Shown: positions 1-6,998, counted from the stretch's first letter. The stretch is 9,937 nucleotides of DNA from Clostridiales bacterium (GCA_003538975.1 DPQQ01000012.1:35536-45472); one strand, 5' to 3'. Notes: a model not told the origin generated them from the sequence alone. Numbers and translations are program-made.

Positions 1-825
1 GCCGCGACCGCCGACTTAAACGACGTGAATATGATAGATCCCTTCCATATGGAAGCGTATAACGTGGTATCGGTAAATTATAACAGAGATATAGAGAACT
101 TTCCGGTGCTTAACACCATGCTCGAAATGATTATGGGCAAGTCTCCCTACAAGTCGCCTACCGATATGGGCGTAAACATGGCGGGTTACTGCATAATAGA
201 TAACGAAGCGTGCGAAGAAGCGTCCAAGCAGGAAGTCATCCGTCGTTATCTTACGGCTCTTGTGGACGTTAAAAAAGGAACGACCTCGACGGATACGGCT
301 ATAAAGATAGAATATCTCATGAAAAAGCTCGGCGTTTCGGTCGAAGACAGGAAAGTCGTCGGAGTAGCGAGAGAAGTTTCCGAAAAGACGGGACTCCCGT
401 CGGCGGCGATAGAACTTAACGACGGCAGAATAGTAACCGGCAAAACCAAATCCATTTTAGGGGCGGGCGCGAACGTGCTTCTGAACGCTCTTAAAACGTT
501 GGGCGGCATTTCGGACGAAATAGACCTTATATCTCCGATGCTTTTGGAACCGATTATAGACCTGAAAGTAAATCATCTCGGCAGCGACGGCAAAAAACTC
601 CATGCGAACGAAGCTCTCATCGCGCTTTCTGTCTGCGCCGTTACGAACCCCACGGCGAAGTACGCTCTCGAACAGATAGACAAACTTAAAGGTTGCGAAC
701 TTCATTCGACGGTAATTTTCGACTATTCGGACGAAAAGGTATTCAAAAAAGTAGGACTCCATATAACTTACGATCCGTACCGCCACAGAGAATTCCAGTA
801 TACCGACGGTCATACCGGTAAATAA
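1..825 (+). CDS. UPF0371/DUF1846 family protein (C-terminal part, 5' truncated by window edge)
   Basis: The reading frame is open from base 1 with no stop before it, so the gene starts upstream of the window. About 274 residues are visible of a family that is usually close to 500. The visible part matches my memory of the conserved DUF1846 C-terminal half: an IDPFHMEAY segment, VNYNRDIENFPVL, YKSPTDMGVNMAGYCI, a later AIELNDGRIVTGKT stretch, ISPMLLEPI, and a late ALSVCAVTNPTAKYALEQ helix followed by LKGCELHSTVI. The family is widespread in Bacillota and its cellular role is, to my knowledge, not settled; no enzyme activity is assigned here. GTG at 25 and ATG at 31 lie inside the conserved domain and are not true starts. 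The gene ends just ahead of a hairpin terminator at 841 and converges on the leftward unit beginning at 945. Confidence 0.93.
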   Translation, partial: AATADLNDVNMIDPFHMEAYNVVSVNYNRDIENFPVLNTMLEMIMGKSPYKSPTDMGVNMAGYCIIDNEACEEASKQEVIRRYLTALVDVKKGTTSTDTAIKIEYLMKKLGVSVEDRKVVGVAREVSEKTGLPSAAIELNDGRIVTGKTKSILGAGANVLLNALKTLGGISDEIDLISPMLLEPIIDLKVNHLGSDGKKLHANEALIALSVCAVTNPTAKYALEQIDKLKGCELHSTVIFDYSDEKVFKKVGLHITYDPYRHREFQYTDGHTGK

Positions 826-840
826 AATAAAGTAAAATAA

Positions 841-863
841 AACGCTCCGCAGGGAGCGTTTTT
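841..863. terminator. Bidirectional intrinsic terminator between convergent genes
   Basis: AACGCTCC (841-848) pairs perfectly with GGAGCGTT (853-860) around a GCAG loop. On the + strand the second arm runs on into further T residues. On the - strand the stem is followed by a T-rich stretch (complement of 823-844). The site lies between the DUF1846 gene and the convergent isomerase-like gene, so it can end both transcripts. The rest of 864-944 is AT-rich spacer in which I see no gene. Confidence 0.85.
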
Positions 864-944
864 AAGTTTAAATTTTTATTGAAATTATATAGATAAAATC
901 TTATTTTTTGTATTTTCGGTCTATAATTTTTATTTAAGTCTATC

Positions 945-1808
945 TTACAGCGATTCGAACTCGTCCGCAAGTCGTCTCGCGACGGTTTTCATATCCGAAA
1001 GGCACTCTTTTATATCGGGTTTCGTCCCGGGGTAGGAGAGCGCTTCGAGAGTGAATATGCCTTTATAATTATTTTCTTTAAGGGCTTTTACTATTGCGTG
1101 AAAGTCTATCTTCATAGTAAAAGGAAGCTGATGACTGTCGGAAACTTTATCGTTATCGTGGATATGAAGAGCCTGAAGTTTATCTCCTAACGCGTTTATC
1201 ATTTTAACGGCGGAAGTGTTAAGTCCCTGCATTTCGGCATGACCTATGTCGAGACACGCCACAAGATAATCGTCGTTTACCGCATTTAAGTGAGCGAGAA
1301 AACTTTTTTCGTCCGAGCAAGCCGCGCTCGTTACCGAAGTATAGGTATTGTCTTTCCAGTTCCACATGTTTTCGGCGGCGATTCTGACTCCGACTTCTTT
1401 TGCAAAGGGGATAAGCGAAGAATAAAAATCGGCGTTTTCTTCCGGAGATTTGTTGTTGTCGGGGTGAATTACGCAGATTTTGCCGCCCGCTATCGCGGTA
1501 CATTCGAGAGCGCGTTTAAGGTAACTTTTTACTTCCGGCATATTGACGGGGAAGGGAGCGTGCGACTGATTGCAGAATATCCCGTTGTCTTCGCCTATAC
1601 GTCTTAAATTTTTAGCGAATTCCGCATAATGCGGACCTCTTAAAGGATGATCGGTCTGAAAAACGCAGCCGTGTTCCCAGTCGGGCCTCGCCATATTAAG
1701 AAGCGAAAAATCCCATGCGTCGAACCCGGCCTTCGCAACGAGTTCGACAGATTTTCCTTCGCCGCCGGTAAAGCGATTCAGAGAGTCGATTTCGGTAGAA
1801 ATAAGCAT
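945..1808 (-). CDS. Sugar phosphate isomerase/epimerase-like TIM-barrel protein
   Basis: This is a 287-residue protein of the xylose-isomerase-like / AP endonuclease family 2 TIM-barrel superfamily. Members are cytosolic, metal-dependent enzymes acting mostly on sugars, inositols or hydroxy-acids; the substrate cannot be read from sequence. Candidate metal ligands fall where the fold places them: Glu146 in AAENMW, Asp187 and His190 in CLDIGHAE, His215/His217 in LHIHDND, and Glu255 in FTLEAL. His83 (QSHAPF) and His115 (VIHPD) are further barrel-strand histidines typical of the family. The ATG at 1806-1808 is preceded by GGAG (complement of 1817-1820) with an 8-nt spacer, which supports this start. 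It is the last gene of a leftward unit, 48 nt after the TSCPD gene, and ends near the shared terminator at 841. No sugar transporter or kinase adjoins it, so context does not narrow the substrate. Confidence 0.88.
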   Translation of the reverse strand: MLISTEIDSLNRFTGGEGKSVELVAKAGFDAWDFSLLNMARPDWEHGCVFQTDHPLRGPHYAEFAKNLRRIGEDNGIFCNQSHAPFPVNMPEVKSYLKRALECTAIAGGKICVIHPDNNKSPEENADFYSSLIPFAKEVGVRIAAENMWNWKDNTYTSVTSAACSDEKSFLAHLNAVNDDYLVACLDIGHAEMQGLNTSAVKMINALGDKLQALHIHDNDKVSDSHQLPFTMKIDFHAIVKALKENNYKGIFTLEALSYPGTKPDIKECLSDMKTVARRLADEFESL

Positions 1809-1856
1809 AAAAACAACTCCTTTTTTACTGATAAAAGCAAAGATTACGGATAAAAA

Positions 1857-2108
1857 TCAGAGATTGTTGTCCGCCTTGTACTTTTCGAGAGCCTTAGAAA
1901 ACTGATCCGCGCACGAAGTACCCATTCTGCACTGTATGCCTTTGAGTATAGATATAACTTCGTCTATGTCTCTGCCTTCGACGAGTTTCGCAACCGCCTG
2001 AGTATTTCCGGGGCAGCCGCCGACGAATCTGACGTTGGTGACTTTTTTATCGGGAGTAACGTCGAAATTTATCTGTCTCGCGCAGGTGTATCTCGTATTG
2101 TAAATCAT
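1857..2108 (-). CDS. TSCPD domain-containing protein (TIGR03905-type)
   Basis: This small 83-residue protein is the usual full length of the stand-alone TSCPD family. It shows the expected CARQINFDV start region, a VRFVGGCPGNTQAV core, and a C-terminal RMGTSCADQF motif. Four cysteines (Cys9, Cys32, Cys60, Cys66) lie at positions I recall as conserved and could bind a metal such as zinc; that is inference. The family motif normally reads TSCPD, whereas here it reads TSCAD, with Ala replacing Pro. TSCPD domains also occur at the C-terminus of some adenosylcobalamin-dependent ribonucleotide reductases, but the role of the free-standing form is not established. The ATG at 2106-2108 has AAAGGAG (complement of 2116-2122) 7 nt upstream. 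The gene is the middle one of three in the leftward unit. Confidence 0.9.
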   Translation of the reverse strand: MIYNTRYTCARQINFDVTPDKKVTNVRFVGGCPGNTQAVAKLVEGRDIDEVISILKGIQCRMGTSCADQFSKALEKYKADNNL

Positions 2109-2162
2109 AAATAATCTCCTTTGTTTTTATAAAAATCGTCCGGTAACAACGTTTAATGAAAA

Positions 2163-2189
2163 GCGGCGGAGCGAATACCGTTACGCCGC
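2163..2189 (-). other. GC-rich intergenic hairpin between DUF4364 and TSCPD genes
   Basis: GCGGCG (2163-2168) is complementary to CGCCGC (2184-2189) with a 15-nt loop. In the leftward transcript the stem is followed by TTTTCATT, a poor T-tract. It sits 6 nt after the DUF4364 stop codon. It could act as a leaky terminator, a mRNA-stabilising 3' end, or an attenuator lowering expression of the two downstream genes. The stem is short, so the regulatory reading is tentative. Confidence 0.4.
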
Positions 2190-2194
2190 AAATA

Positions 2195-2719
2195 TCAGTC
2201 TACTAAATTATCGTAAATCGCGCTGTAAACGCCGTTTGCTTTATCGCTCCATTTTTTGTAAATGTCTCTCGCCGTCTGACGGTTGGGGACGACGAATTTA
2301 AGTTCCATAAGCGGTTGCGACGGCTCTAAAATTTTAAGATAAACGGTATACGTTCCGTCGCGGTTCATATAATAATCCGCTACGCATTCCTGCTTAATGC
2401 GGTATTTTGTTTTATTCTGCTTTACAAACGAAGAAATCTGTTCTCTTAAACTTACGGGAATTTTAACGTAAAAGTTGGCAAGGCACACTCTTCCGTCGGG
2501 GGTGATGGTGTAAAGGGGATCGCCGCCGGAACTTATGTCGCAGATCCAGCCGAGTTCTTTAAGCTGTTTCAAAAGCGGCTGGCAGTCCATGTACGCTATC
2601 CAGTTGTTGGACGAACAGCACATATCGAGAACGGTATTTTCGGAAAGGGGCGCTTCCATTTTATCGAAAACGAATAAAACTATTAACTTGTTTAACGATG
2701 AATCGCCGCTTACCTGCAT
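2195..2719 (-). CDS. DUF4364 family winged-helix protein
   Basis: This is a 174-residue cytosolic protein. Residues about 5-85 look like a winged-helix DNA-binding domain: a first helix NKLIVLFVFDKM followed by APLSENTVL, a recognition-helix region YMDCQPLLKQLKELGWI, and a wing with DPLYTITPDGRVCL. Residues about 90-174 form a mixed C-terminal part with RIKQECVADYY and a strand-rich TYTVYLKILE region, as in DUF4364. Family members are common single-copy genes in Clostridia and are presumed transcription regulators, but I know of no defined target. The ATG at 2717-2719 has AAAGGAG (complement of 2726-2732) with a 6-nt spacer. It is the first gene after the leftward promoter at 2771-2798, so it may regulate its own unit; that is inference. 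Confidence 0.87.
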   Translation of the reverse strand: MQVSGDSSLNKLIVLFVFDKMEAPLSENTVLDMCCSSNNWIAYMDCQPLLKQLKELGWICDISSGGDPLYTITPDGRVCLANFYVKIPVSLREQISSFVKQNKTKYRIKQECVADYYMNRDGTYTVYLKILEPSQPLMELKFVVPNRQTARDIYKKWSDKANGVYSAIYDNLVD

Positions 2720-2770
2720 AAAACGCTCCTTTATTTGTAGGGAAAATATAAAAATTCTCCGTGGACTGTT

Positions 2771-2798
2771 ATTATAGCATACTTTTACGAAAAGTCAT
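2771..2798 (-). promoter_or_regulatory. Extended -10 promoter for the leftward three-gene unit
   Basis: On the - strand the sequence reads TGC TATAAT: a perfect -10 hexamer (complement of 2771-2776) with a TGn extension. A partial -35, ATGACT (complement of 2793-2798), lies 16 nt upstream. The predicted start of transcription near 2764 leaves a leader of about 45 nt before the DUF4364 ATG. This is a consensus match for a housekeeping sigma factor; no operator symmetry was obvious around it. Confidence 0.72.
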
Positions 2799-2799
2799 A

Positions 2800-2950
2800 T
2801 AAAAAATTCCGCTTTTATTTTAATTTTTTTGCGTAAATATTTTTTTCGGTAAAGAAGAGCAAAAGAAACGCCCGTGTAAAGTAAAAAAAGTCAAAAAACA
2901 TTTAAGGCGGGCAAAAAAATATCTCCAAAAAAGTGCAAAATCGCCTTTTA
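2800..2950. other. A-tract-rich divergent intergenic spacer
   Basis: The roughly 300-nt gap between the divergent genes holds no open frame with a ribosome binding site. It is strongly AT-biased with runs of A on the + strand at 2883-2889, 2893-2898, 2913-2919, 2927-2932 and 2937-2940. The first three are spaced by about one and two helical turns, which can bend DNA, and the last ones lie directly upstream of the rightward promoter where UP-element-like activity would be expected. Both readings are inference. Confidence 0.45.
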
Positions 2951-2952
2951 TA

Positions 2953-2961
2953 TGTTATAAT
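2953..2961 (+). promoter_or_regulatory. Extended -10 promoter for the gene at 3028
   Basis: TGT followed by TATAAT gives a perfect extended -10 element with the hexamer at 2956-2961. No good -35 is present at 16-18 nt upstream (GTGCAA at 2933-2938 is a poor match), which fits an extended -10 promoter helped by the adjacent A-tracts. Transcription would start near 2968, giving a leader of about 60 nt that contains the 2980-3010 inverted repeat. Confidence 0.62.
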
Positions 2962-2979
2962 AATAAAAATATTATTATT

Positions 2980-3010
2980 AAGACTTGCTTTGCGGCTTTT
3001 TTCAAGTCTT
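2980..3010 (+). promoter_or_regulatory. Perfect inverted repeat (hairpin) in the leader of the gene at 3028
   Basis: AAGACTTG (2980-2987) and CAAGTCTT (3003-3010) are perfect complements separated by 15 nt that include a T6 run (2997-3002). In RNA this is an 8-bp stem just downstream of the predicted transcription start and 5 nt ahead of the AAGGG ribosome binding site (3016-3020). It could be a protein operator in DNA, a leader stem controlling translation, or a 5' stabilising stem. It is not a normal terminator because no T-tract follows the second arm. Confidence 0.5.
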
Positions 3011-3027
3011 GAACGAAGGGTAATATA

Positions 3028-3846
3028 ATGGAAAATCTCGAAAGAAAACAGGAACTCGACGTATTTTTGTTAAGGTGCGAAGAGTTTATCGAAAGCAAAT
3101 ACATTCTTGCCAACGTAAAAATAGTGAATCTGCTCAAAGCCATCGCCTCGTCGGAGACGCTTCTTTCTATTTTCAGAGCGTGTCTTACCGATTTCAATTA
3201 CGAAGCTACGCTTGAAAAGTGCTTTAAGCCGTCCGGGTATATTTCTGGCAAGTTCGACTACGTTTCGCCCGATAAGGCGAAAGATCTTCTCGCGCTCGTT
3301 TTCAACCTTTTGATGGACTTCGACTCAGGCAAGATAGATTTTAATTCTTTCCTTAACGAAAATTTTTATTCGAGCGGCAGCTTTTACGAAAGTTACGATC
3401 TGTTCATCAAAAAGATGATAGTGCCGTTCAAGTTTACGGTAAAATCGCTTACCGAGGGGGTTATTTCGGGAGCGGTTTCCGATCCTGCGGAAGAAATTTT
3501 ACGCTCCGTTTTAACCGAGGACGAAGTTAAAAAGGTTTCGCCCGAAGTAAAGGACGCGACCGATTTATTAAACGCGGACATCGAAAAGCTTAAAGGTAAG
3601 CTTAGTCAGCTTAAAAACGAAAACGGCGAAGATCCCGGACTTTCTGAAGCGGAAACGACTAAAAAAGAAAAGCTCGAAGAAGCCGTGTTCGTTACCGAAA
3701 CGTTCGTCGCGGCGATTAACTCCGGCGACAAATCGGCTATAAAGTACGCCTATATCGCTTATAAGTATACGATAAAGGCGGTTTTGCCGATATTCAATTC
3801 CTCGAAGAAAATCGAAAAACTTAAAACCGCTCTTATAAAAGAGTAA
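3028..3846 (+). CDS. Hypothetical protein, mostly helical, unknown family
   Basis: I do not recognise this 272-residue protein. It has no signal peptide and no clear membrane span, so it is probably cytosolic. It appears almost all-alpha: an amphipathic N-terminal half (about 1-65) with FLLRCEEFIESKY, a middle part with paired aromatic motifs (FNSFLNENFYSSGSFYESYD, about residues 111-130), a Lys/Glu-rich probable coiled coil at about 177-222 (IEKLKGKLSQLKNENG), and a Tyr/Lys-rich C-terminal helix (KYAYIAYKYTIKAV) ending in a basic tail. No catalytic motif is visible. The ATG is preceded by AAGGG (3016-3020) with a 7-nt spacer. It has its own promoter and structured leader, and lies 67 nt before the EIIC-like gene without a terminator between, so the two may be co-transcribed. 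Codon usage looks like that of its neighbours, so it is a genuine gene. Confidence 0.85.
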   Translation: MENLERKQELDVFLLRCEEFIESKYILANVKIVNLLKAIASSETLLSIFRACLTDFNYEATLEKCFKPSGYISGKFDYVSPDKAKDLLALVFNLLMDFDSGKIDFNSFLNENFYSSGSFYESYDLFIKKMIVPFKFTVKSLTEGVISGAVSDPAEEILRSVLTEDEVKKVSPEVKDATDLLNADIEKLKGKLSQLKNENGEDPGLSEAETTKKEKLEEAVFVTETFVAAINSGDKSAIKYAYIAYKYTIKAVLPIFNSSKKIEKLKTALIKE

Positions 3847-3913
3847 ATCGTAAAAACCGGCTTTTTGCCGAAAATATATTCTCCGCAAACACGGATGATA
3901 AACAGGAGAGATC

Positions 3914-5122
3914 ATGGAGAACAAGGAAATTATGGAAACAAAAGAGGATTCCTTAAAAGGATCCGACGAAACGGCGGTCGTAGAAAAACAGACTTTCGGC
4001 GAAAAGGTAAAAGAATACTTTAAAACGCTTCCGAAACGCTATTTCATAACGGCGTTTTCGGGCATGGCGCAGGGACTTTTCGTTACGCTTATCGCGGGGA
4101 CGATACTCGCGCAGATTGCCGGCTGGATAGGAACCGATAACTATTTCGGTCAAACGCTTATGCTTATAGCGAATTTTGCAAAAACTCTTATGGGCGCGGG
4201 AATAGGCGTCGGCATAGCGTATGCGCTTAAAAAGAACAAGCTTCTCGTATTCGCTTCGGCTCTCGCCGGAATGATAGGCGCGTTTTCGGCAAACTTTATC
4301 GTAGGCGGCGATACCGCGATGACCATGCTTAAGCTCGGCGCGCCCGGTAACCCGATAGGGGCGTACGTTACGACTATGCTCGTTGTCGAAGTCGCTTCGT
4401 TATACGCAGGCAAAACCAAACTCGACATACTTCTCGTTCCGCTCGGCGCGATGCTTTTGGCGCTCGTCGGCGCATACGTATCGTATCCCTTCGTATGGCT
4501 CGTAAGCAAGCTCGGAGATCTTATAGCGATAGCTACAAAAGCCACTCCGTTCGTTATGGGCATAGTTATTTCGGTAATAATGGGAATACTCCTTACGATG
4601 CCCACGTCTTCGGCGGCTATATGGGTATCGGTCGCAAGTCCGATAATCACGGGCTTCCAAAGCGGAACGGTCTCCGCCGACTATTATAACGCGATGCTCC
4701 TTGCGGGCGGCGCGGCGACGGTAGGATGCGCGTGCCACATGGTAGGCTTTGCCGTAGCTTCGTTCAGAGAAAACGGCGTATCGGGACTCGTATCGCAGGG
4801 ACTCGGCACAAGCATGCTGCAGATCCCGAACATAATGAAGGCTCCTAAAATAATGCTGCCCGAAATAATCGCTTCGGCGATATGCGGACCGCTCGCGACG
4901 TGCGTCTTTAAGCTCAAGTGCGGCGTATCAGGCGGCGGAATGGGTACCAGCGGACTCGTAGGGGTTTTCGACCTTTTCAAATACACCGATATGAACGCTT
5001 TGGGAATAATCGGCATTATTCTTCTGATGTTCGTTCTGCCGGCGGCGATAAGCTTCGGCGTAAGCGAACTTATGAGAAAAAAGAATTTTATAAAATCCGG
5101 CGAACAGAAGCTTCCGGACTAA
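3914..5122 (+). CDS. PTS EIIC-like membrane protein (PTS_EIIC_2 / PfoR-like family)
   Basis: This is a 402-residue polytopic inner-membrane protein. A charged cytosolic N-terminus of about 40 residues precedes roughly eight to ten hydrophobic segments (about 45-70, 78-105, 108-128, 150-200, 210-232 and onward). Family features I recognise are MPTSSAAIW from residue 229, CACHMVGFAVASFRENG from residue 272, a VSGGGMGTSGLVG loop, and a final LPAAISFGVSELM span. The family includes Clostridium perfringens PfoR, implicated in control of toxin expression, and is classed with PTS EIIC permeases, which move sugars using phosphate relayed from IIA and IIB. No IIA, IIB or sugar-metabolism gene is nearby, so its substrate and even whether it is a transporter remain open. 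The ATG at 3914 follows AGGAG (3904-3908) by 5 nt; the in-frame Met at residue 7 is a less likely start. Confidence 0.88.
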   Translation: MENKEIMETKEDSLKGSDETAVVEKQTFGEKVKEYFKTLPKRYFITAFSGMAQGLFVTLIAGTILAQIAGWIGTDNYFGQTLMLIANFAKTLMGAGIGVGIAYALKKNKLLVFASALAGMIGAFSANFIVGGDTAMTMLKLGAPGNPIGAYVTTMLVVEVASLYAGKTKLDILLVPLGAMLLALVGAYVSYPFVWLVSKLGDLIAIATKATPFVMGIVISVIMGILLTMPTSSAAIWVSVASPIITGFQSGTVSADYYNAMLLAGGAATVGCACHMVGFAVASFRENGVSGLVSQGLGTSMLQIPNIMKAPKIMLPEIIASAICGPLATCVFKLKCGVSGGGMGTSGLVGVFDLFKYTDMNALGIIGIILLMFVLPAAISFGVSELMRKKNFIKSGEQKLPD

Positions 5123-5158
5123 AACTGAAAGATTGCGGGGAAATTGAAATTTAATTTC

Positions 5159-5174
5159 GGAGAATAAAACTTTG
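5159..5174 (+). promoter_or_regulatory. Ribosome binding site and TTG start of typA
   Basis: GGAG at 5159-5162 precedes a TTG start at 5172-5174. No ATG or GTG in frame lies between this point and the conserved GTPase G1 motif, and the TTG yields the expected family N-terminus. The rare start codon should lower initiation relative to ATG. Confidence 0.8.
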
Positions 5175-6995
5175 ATAAGAAACGATTTAAGAAACGTCGC
5201 GATAATCGCGCACGTAGACCACGGTAAAACAACGCTCGTAAACGAACTGTTAAAGCAGGGCGGTATTTTCAGAAATAATCAGGAAGTACAGGACAGAGTC
5301 ATGGACTCCAACGATATCGAAAGAGAAAGGGGCATAACCATTCTCGCGAAGAATACTTCCGTGTTTTACAACGGAATAAAAATAAACATAGTCGATACGC
5401 CGGGACACGCGGACTTCGGCGGAGAAGTAGAACGCGTCCTTAAAATGGTAAACGGCGTACTTGTTCTCGTAGACGCATGCGAAGGTCCGATGCCGCAGAC
5501 GAGATTCGTCGTGCAGAAGGCGCTCGAACTCGGACACAGACTTATTATCTGCGTAAACAAAATCGACCGTCCGGACGCGAGACTCGACGAAGTTCAGGAC
5601 GAAATACTTAATCTTTTACTCGATCTTAACGCGACCGAGGAACAGCTTGAAAGTCCTATCGTTTTCTGCTCGGGAAGAAAGGGGACGGCGACGCTCGATT
5701 ATCACCGGGAAGGAAAGGATCTGAAGCCGCTTTTCGACGCGATTATAAATCACTTCCCGCCGCAGGAAGTAGACGAAAAGGGACCTCTTCAGATACTCTG
5801 CTCGTCCATAGACTACAACGATTACGTAGGAAGAATAGGCATCGGCAGAATAGAACGCGGCACGGCGAAAGTGAACCAGACCGTTTCGACCTGCAATTAC
5901 AATATAAAAGGACACGAAAGCACTGGTAAAATAGTAAGCCTTTATCAGATAGACGGCTTGAGCCGCGATCCCGTCGATCAGGCGATCGCCGGCGATATAG
6001 TATGTTTTTCGGGACTCGAAAAGATTTCTATCGGCGATACCGTTTGCGATCCCGCTCGCGTAGAAGCCGTACCTTTCGTTAAAATTTCGGAACCGACGGT
6101 CGAAATGACCTTCTCGGTAAACGACAGCCCCTTTGCCGGAAAAGAAGGCAAATTCGTCACGACGAGACATTTAAGAGACAGACTTTTCAAAGAACTGTTA
6201 AAAGACGTTTCTTTAAGAGTGGAAGAAACCGATTCTTCCGACAGCTACAGAGTATGCGGCAGGGGAGAAATGCATCTTTCGATTCTAATCGAAAACATGA
6301 GAAGAGAAGGTTACGAATTTCAGGTAGGCGCGCCTAAAGTTTTGTTTAAGGAAATAAACGGCGTCACCTGCGAACCCGTCGAAAGACTTACCGTAGACGT
6401 ACCCGACGACAAAACGGGACCGGTATTCGCTGCGATGGGCGAAAGAAAGGGCGAACTTTTACAGATGGAAAATATCGGTTCGAGAATAAGACTCGAATTT
6501 TCCATTCCTTCGAGAGGCCTTTTCGGATACAAACCGCAGTTTCTGACCGATACGAGGGGCGAAGGCGTTATGAACTCGGTATTTATGGAATATCAGCCGT
6601 ATAAGGGCGACATTCAGAAAAGAGTCGGCGGCAGCCTCGTAGCTTTCGAAACGGGCGAAGCCGTTACTTACGGTATGTTCAACGCTCAGGGAAGAGGCAC
6701 GTTGTTCATCGTTCCCGGCACTCCGGTTTACGAAGGTATGGTTGTGGGAACTTCTCCGGTAGAGGGCGATATAGTAGTCAACGTATGCAAAAAGAAGCAT
6801 CAGTCGAATACGAGAGCTTCTGGTTCCGACGACGCTTTAAGACTCGAAACCCCGAAAATTTTAAGTCTCGAAGAGGCGATGGAATATATAAACGACGACG
6901 AACTTATCGAAATTACTCCCAAAAACATAAGAGTGAGAAAGAAAACGCTCGATACCGAAACAAGACTTAAGAGAAAAGCAAGGGGACTCGAATAA
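5172..6995 (+). CDS. typA: Ribosome-associated translational GTPase TypA/BipA
   Basis: At 607 residues this is full length for the family. The GTPase domain has G1 AHVDHGKTT (13-21), the switch I RERGITI (51-57), G3 DTPGH (75-79) with catalytic His79, G4 NKID (129-132), and a G5-like SGRKG. EF-G-like domains II, III and V follow, then the TypA-specific C-terminal region with KKHQSNTRASGSDDALRL and the LEEAMEYINDDELIEITP segment. TypA binds the ribosome much as EF-G does and helps 50S assembly and translation at low temperature or under stress. The start is TTG at 5172: translation from there gives the canonical MIRNDLRN N-terminus, and GGAG (5159-5162) lies 9 nt upstream. It lies 49 nt after the EIIC-like gene with no terminator, and is closely followed by the YhhN gene. 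Confidence 0.97.
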   Translation: MIRNDLRNVAIIAHVDHGKTTLVNELLKQGGIFRNNQEVQDRVMDSNDIERERGITILAKNTSVFYNGIKINIVDTPGHADFGGEVERVLKMVNGVLVLVDACEGPMPQTRFVVQKALELGHRLIICVNKIDRPDARLDEVQDEILNLLLDLNATEEQLESPIVFCSGRKGTATLDYHREGKDLKPLFDAIINHFPPQEVDEKGPLQILCSSIDYNDYVGRIGIGRIERGTAKVNQTVSTCNYNIKGHESTGKIVSLYQIDGLSRDPVDQAIAGDIVCFSGLEKISIGDTVCDPARVEAVPFVKISEPTVEMTFSVNDSPFAGKEGKFVTTRHLRDRLFKELLKDVSLRVEETDSSDSYRVCGRGEMHLSILIENMRREGYEFQVGAPKVLFKEINGVTCEPVERLTVDVPDDKTGPVFAAMGERKGELLQMENIGSRIRLEFSIPSRGLFGYKPQFLTDTRGEGVMNSVFMEYQPYKGDIQKRVGGSLVAFETGEAVTYGMFNAQGRGTLFIVPGTPVYEGMVVGTSPVEGDIVVNVCKKKHQSNTRASGSDDALRLETPKILSLEEAMEYINDDELIEITPKNIRVRKKTLDTETRLKRKARGLE

Positions 6996-6998
6996 TCT

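Noticed and set aside
457..813. Leftward open frame inside the DUF1846 gene
   Set aside because: It overlaps a conserved coding region on the other strand and has no recognisable family feature.
743..970. Leftward 75-codon frame crossing the convergent terminator
   Set aside because: It spans the terminator hairpin at 841-863 and overlaps the ends of both flanking genes, and its sequence is low-complexity Asn/Lys/Tyr/Leu from AT-rich spacer.
2800..2945. A/T-rich spacer considered as a replication origin or small RNA gene
   Set aside because: No DnaA-box cluster, no conserved RNA fold and no internal terminator could be seen; the simple explanation is a divergent promoter region.
3858..3870. 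CGGC-TTTTT-GCCG hairpin after the unknown gene, considered as a terminator
   Set aside because: The stem is only four base pairs and is followed by A residues on the + strand, so it should not stop rightward transcription.
4150..4650. Long leftward open frame (166 codons) inside the EIIC-like gene
   Set aside because: It lies entirely antisense to a clearly recognisable membrane protein, and its open length follows from the codon pattern of the true gene.
5140..5158. GAAATT/AATTTC inverted repeat upstream of typA
   Set aside because: It is a short AT-rich stem that arises easily by chance, has no T-tract, and sits next to the ribosome binding site without other support.
5616..6170. Leftward open frame (184 codons) inside typA
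   Set aside because: It is antisense to highly conserved typA, matches no family I recognise, and its Arg/Tyr/Phe-rich composition is typical of a shadow frame.
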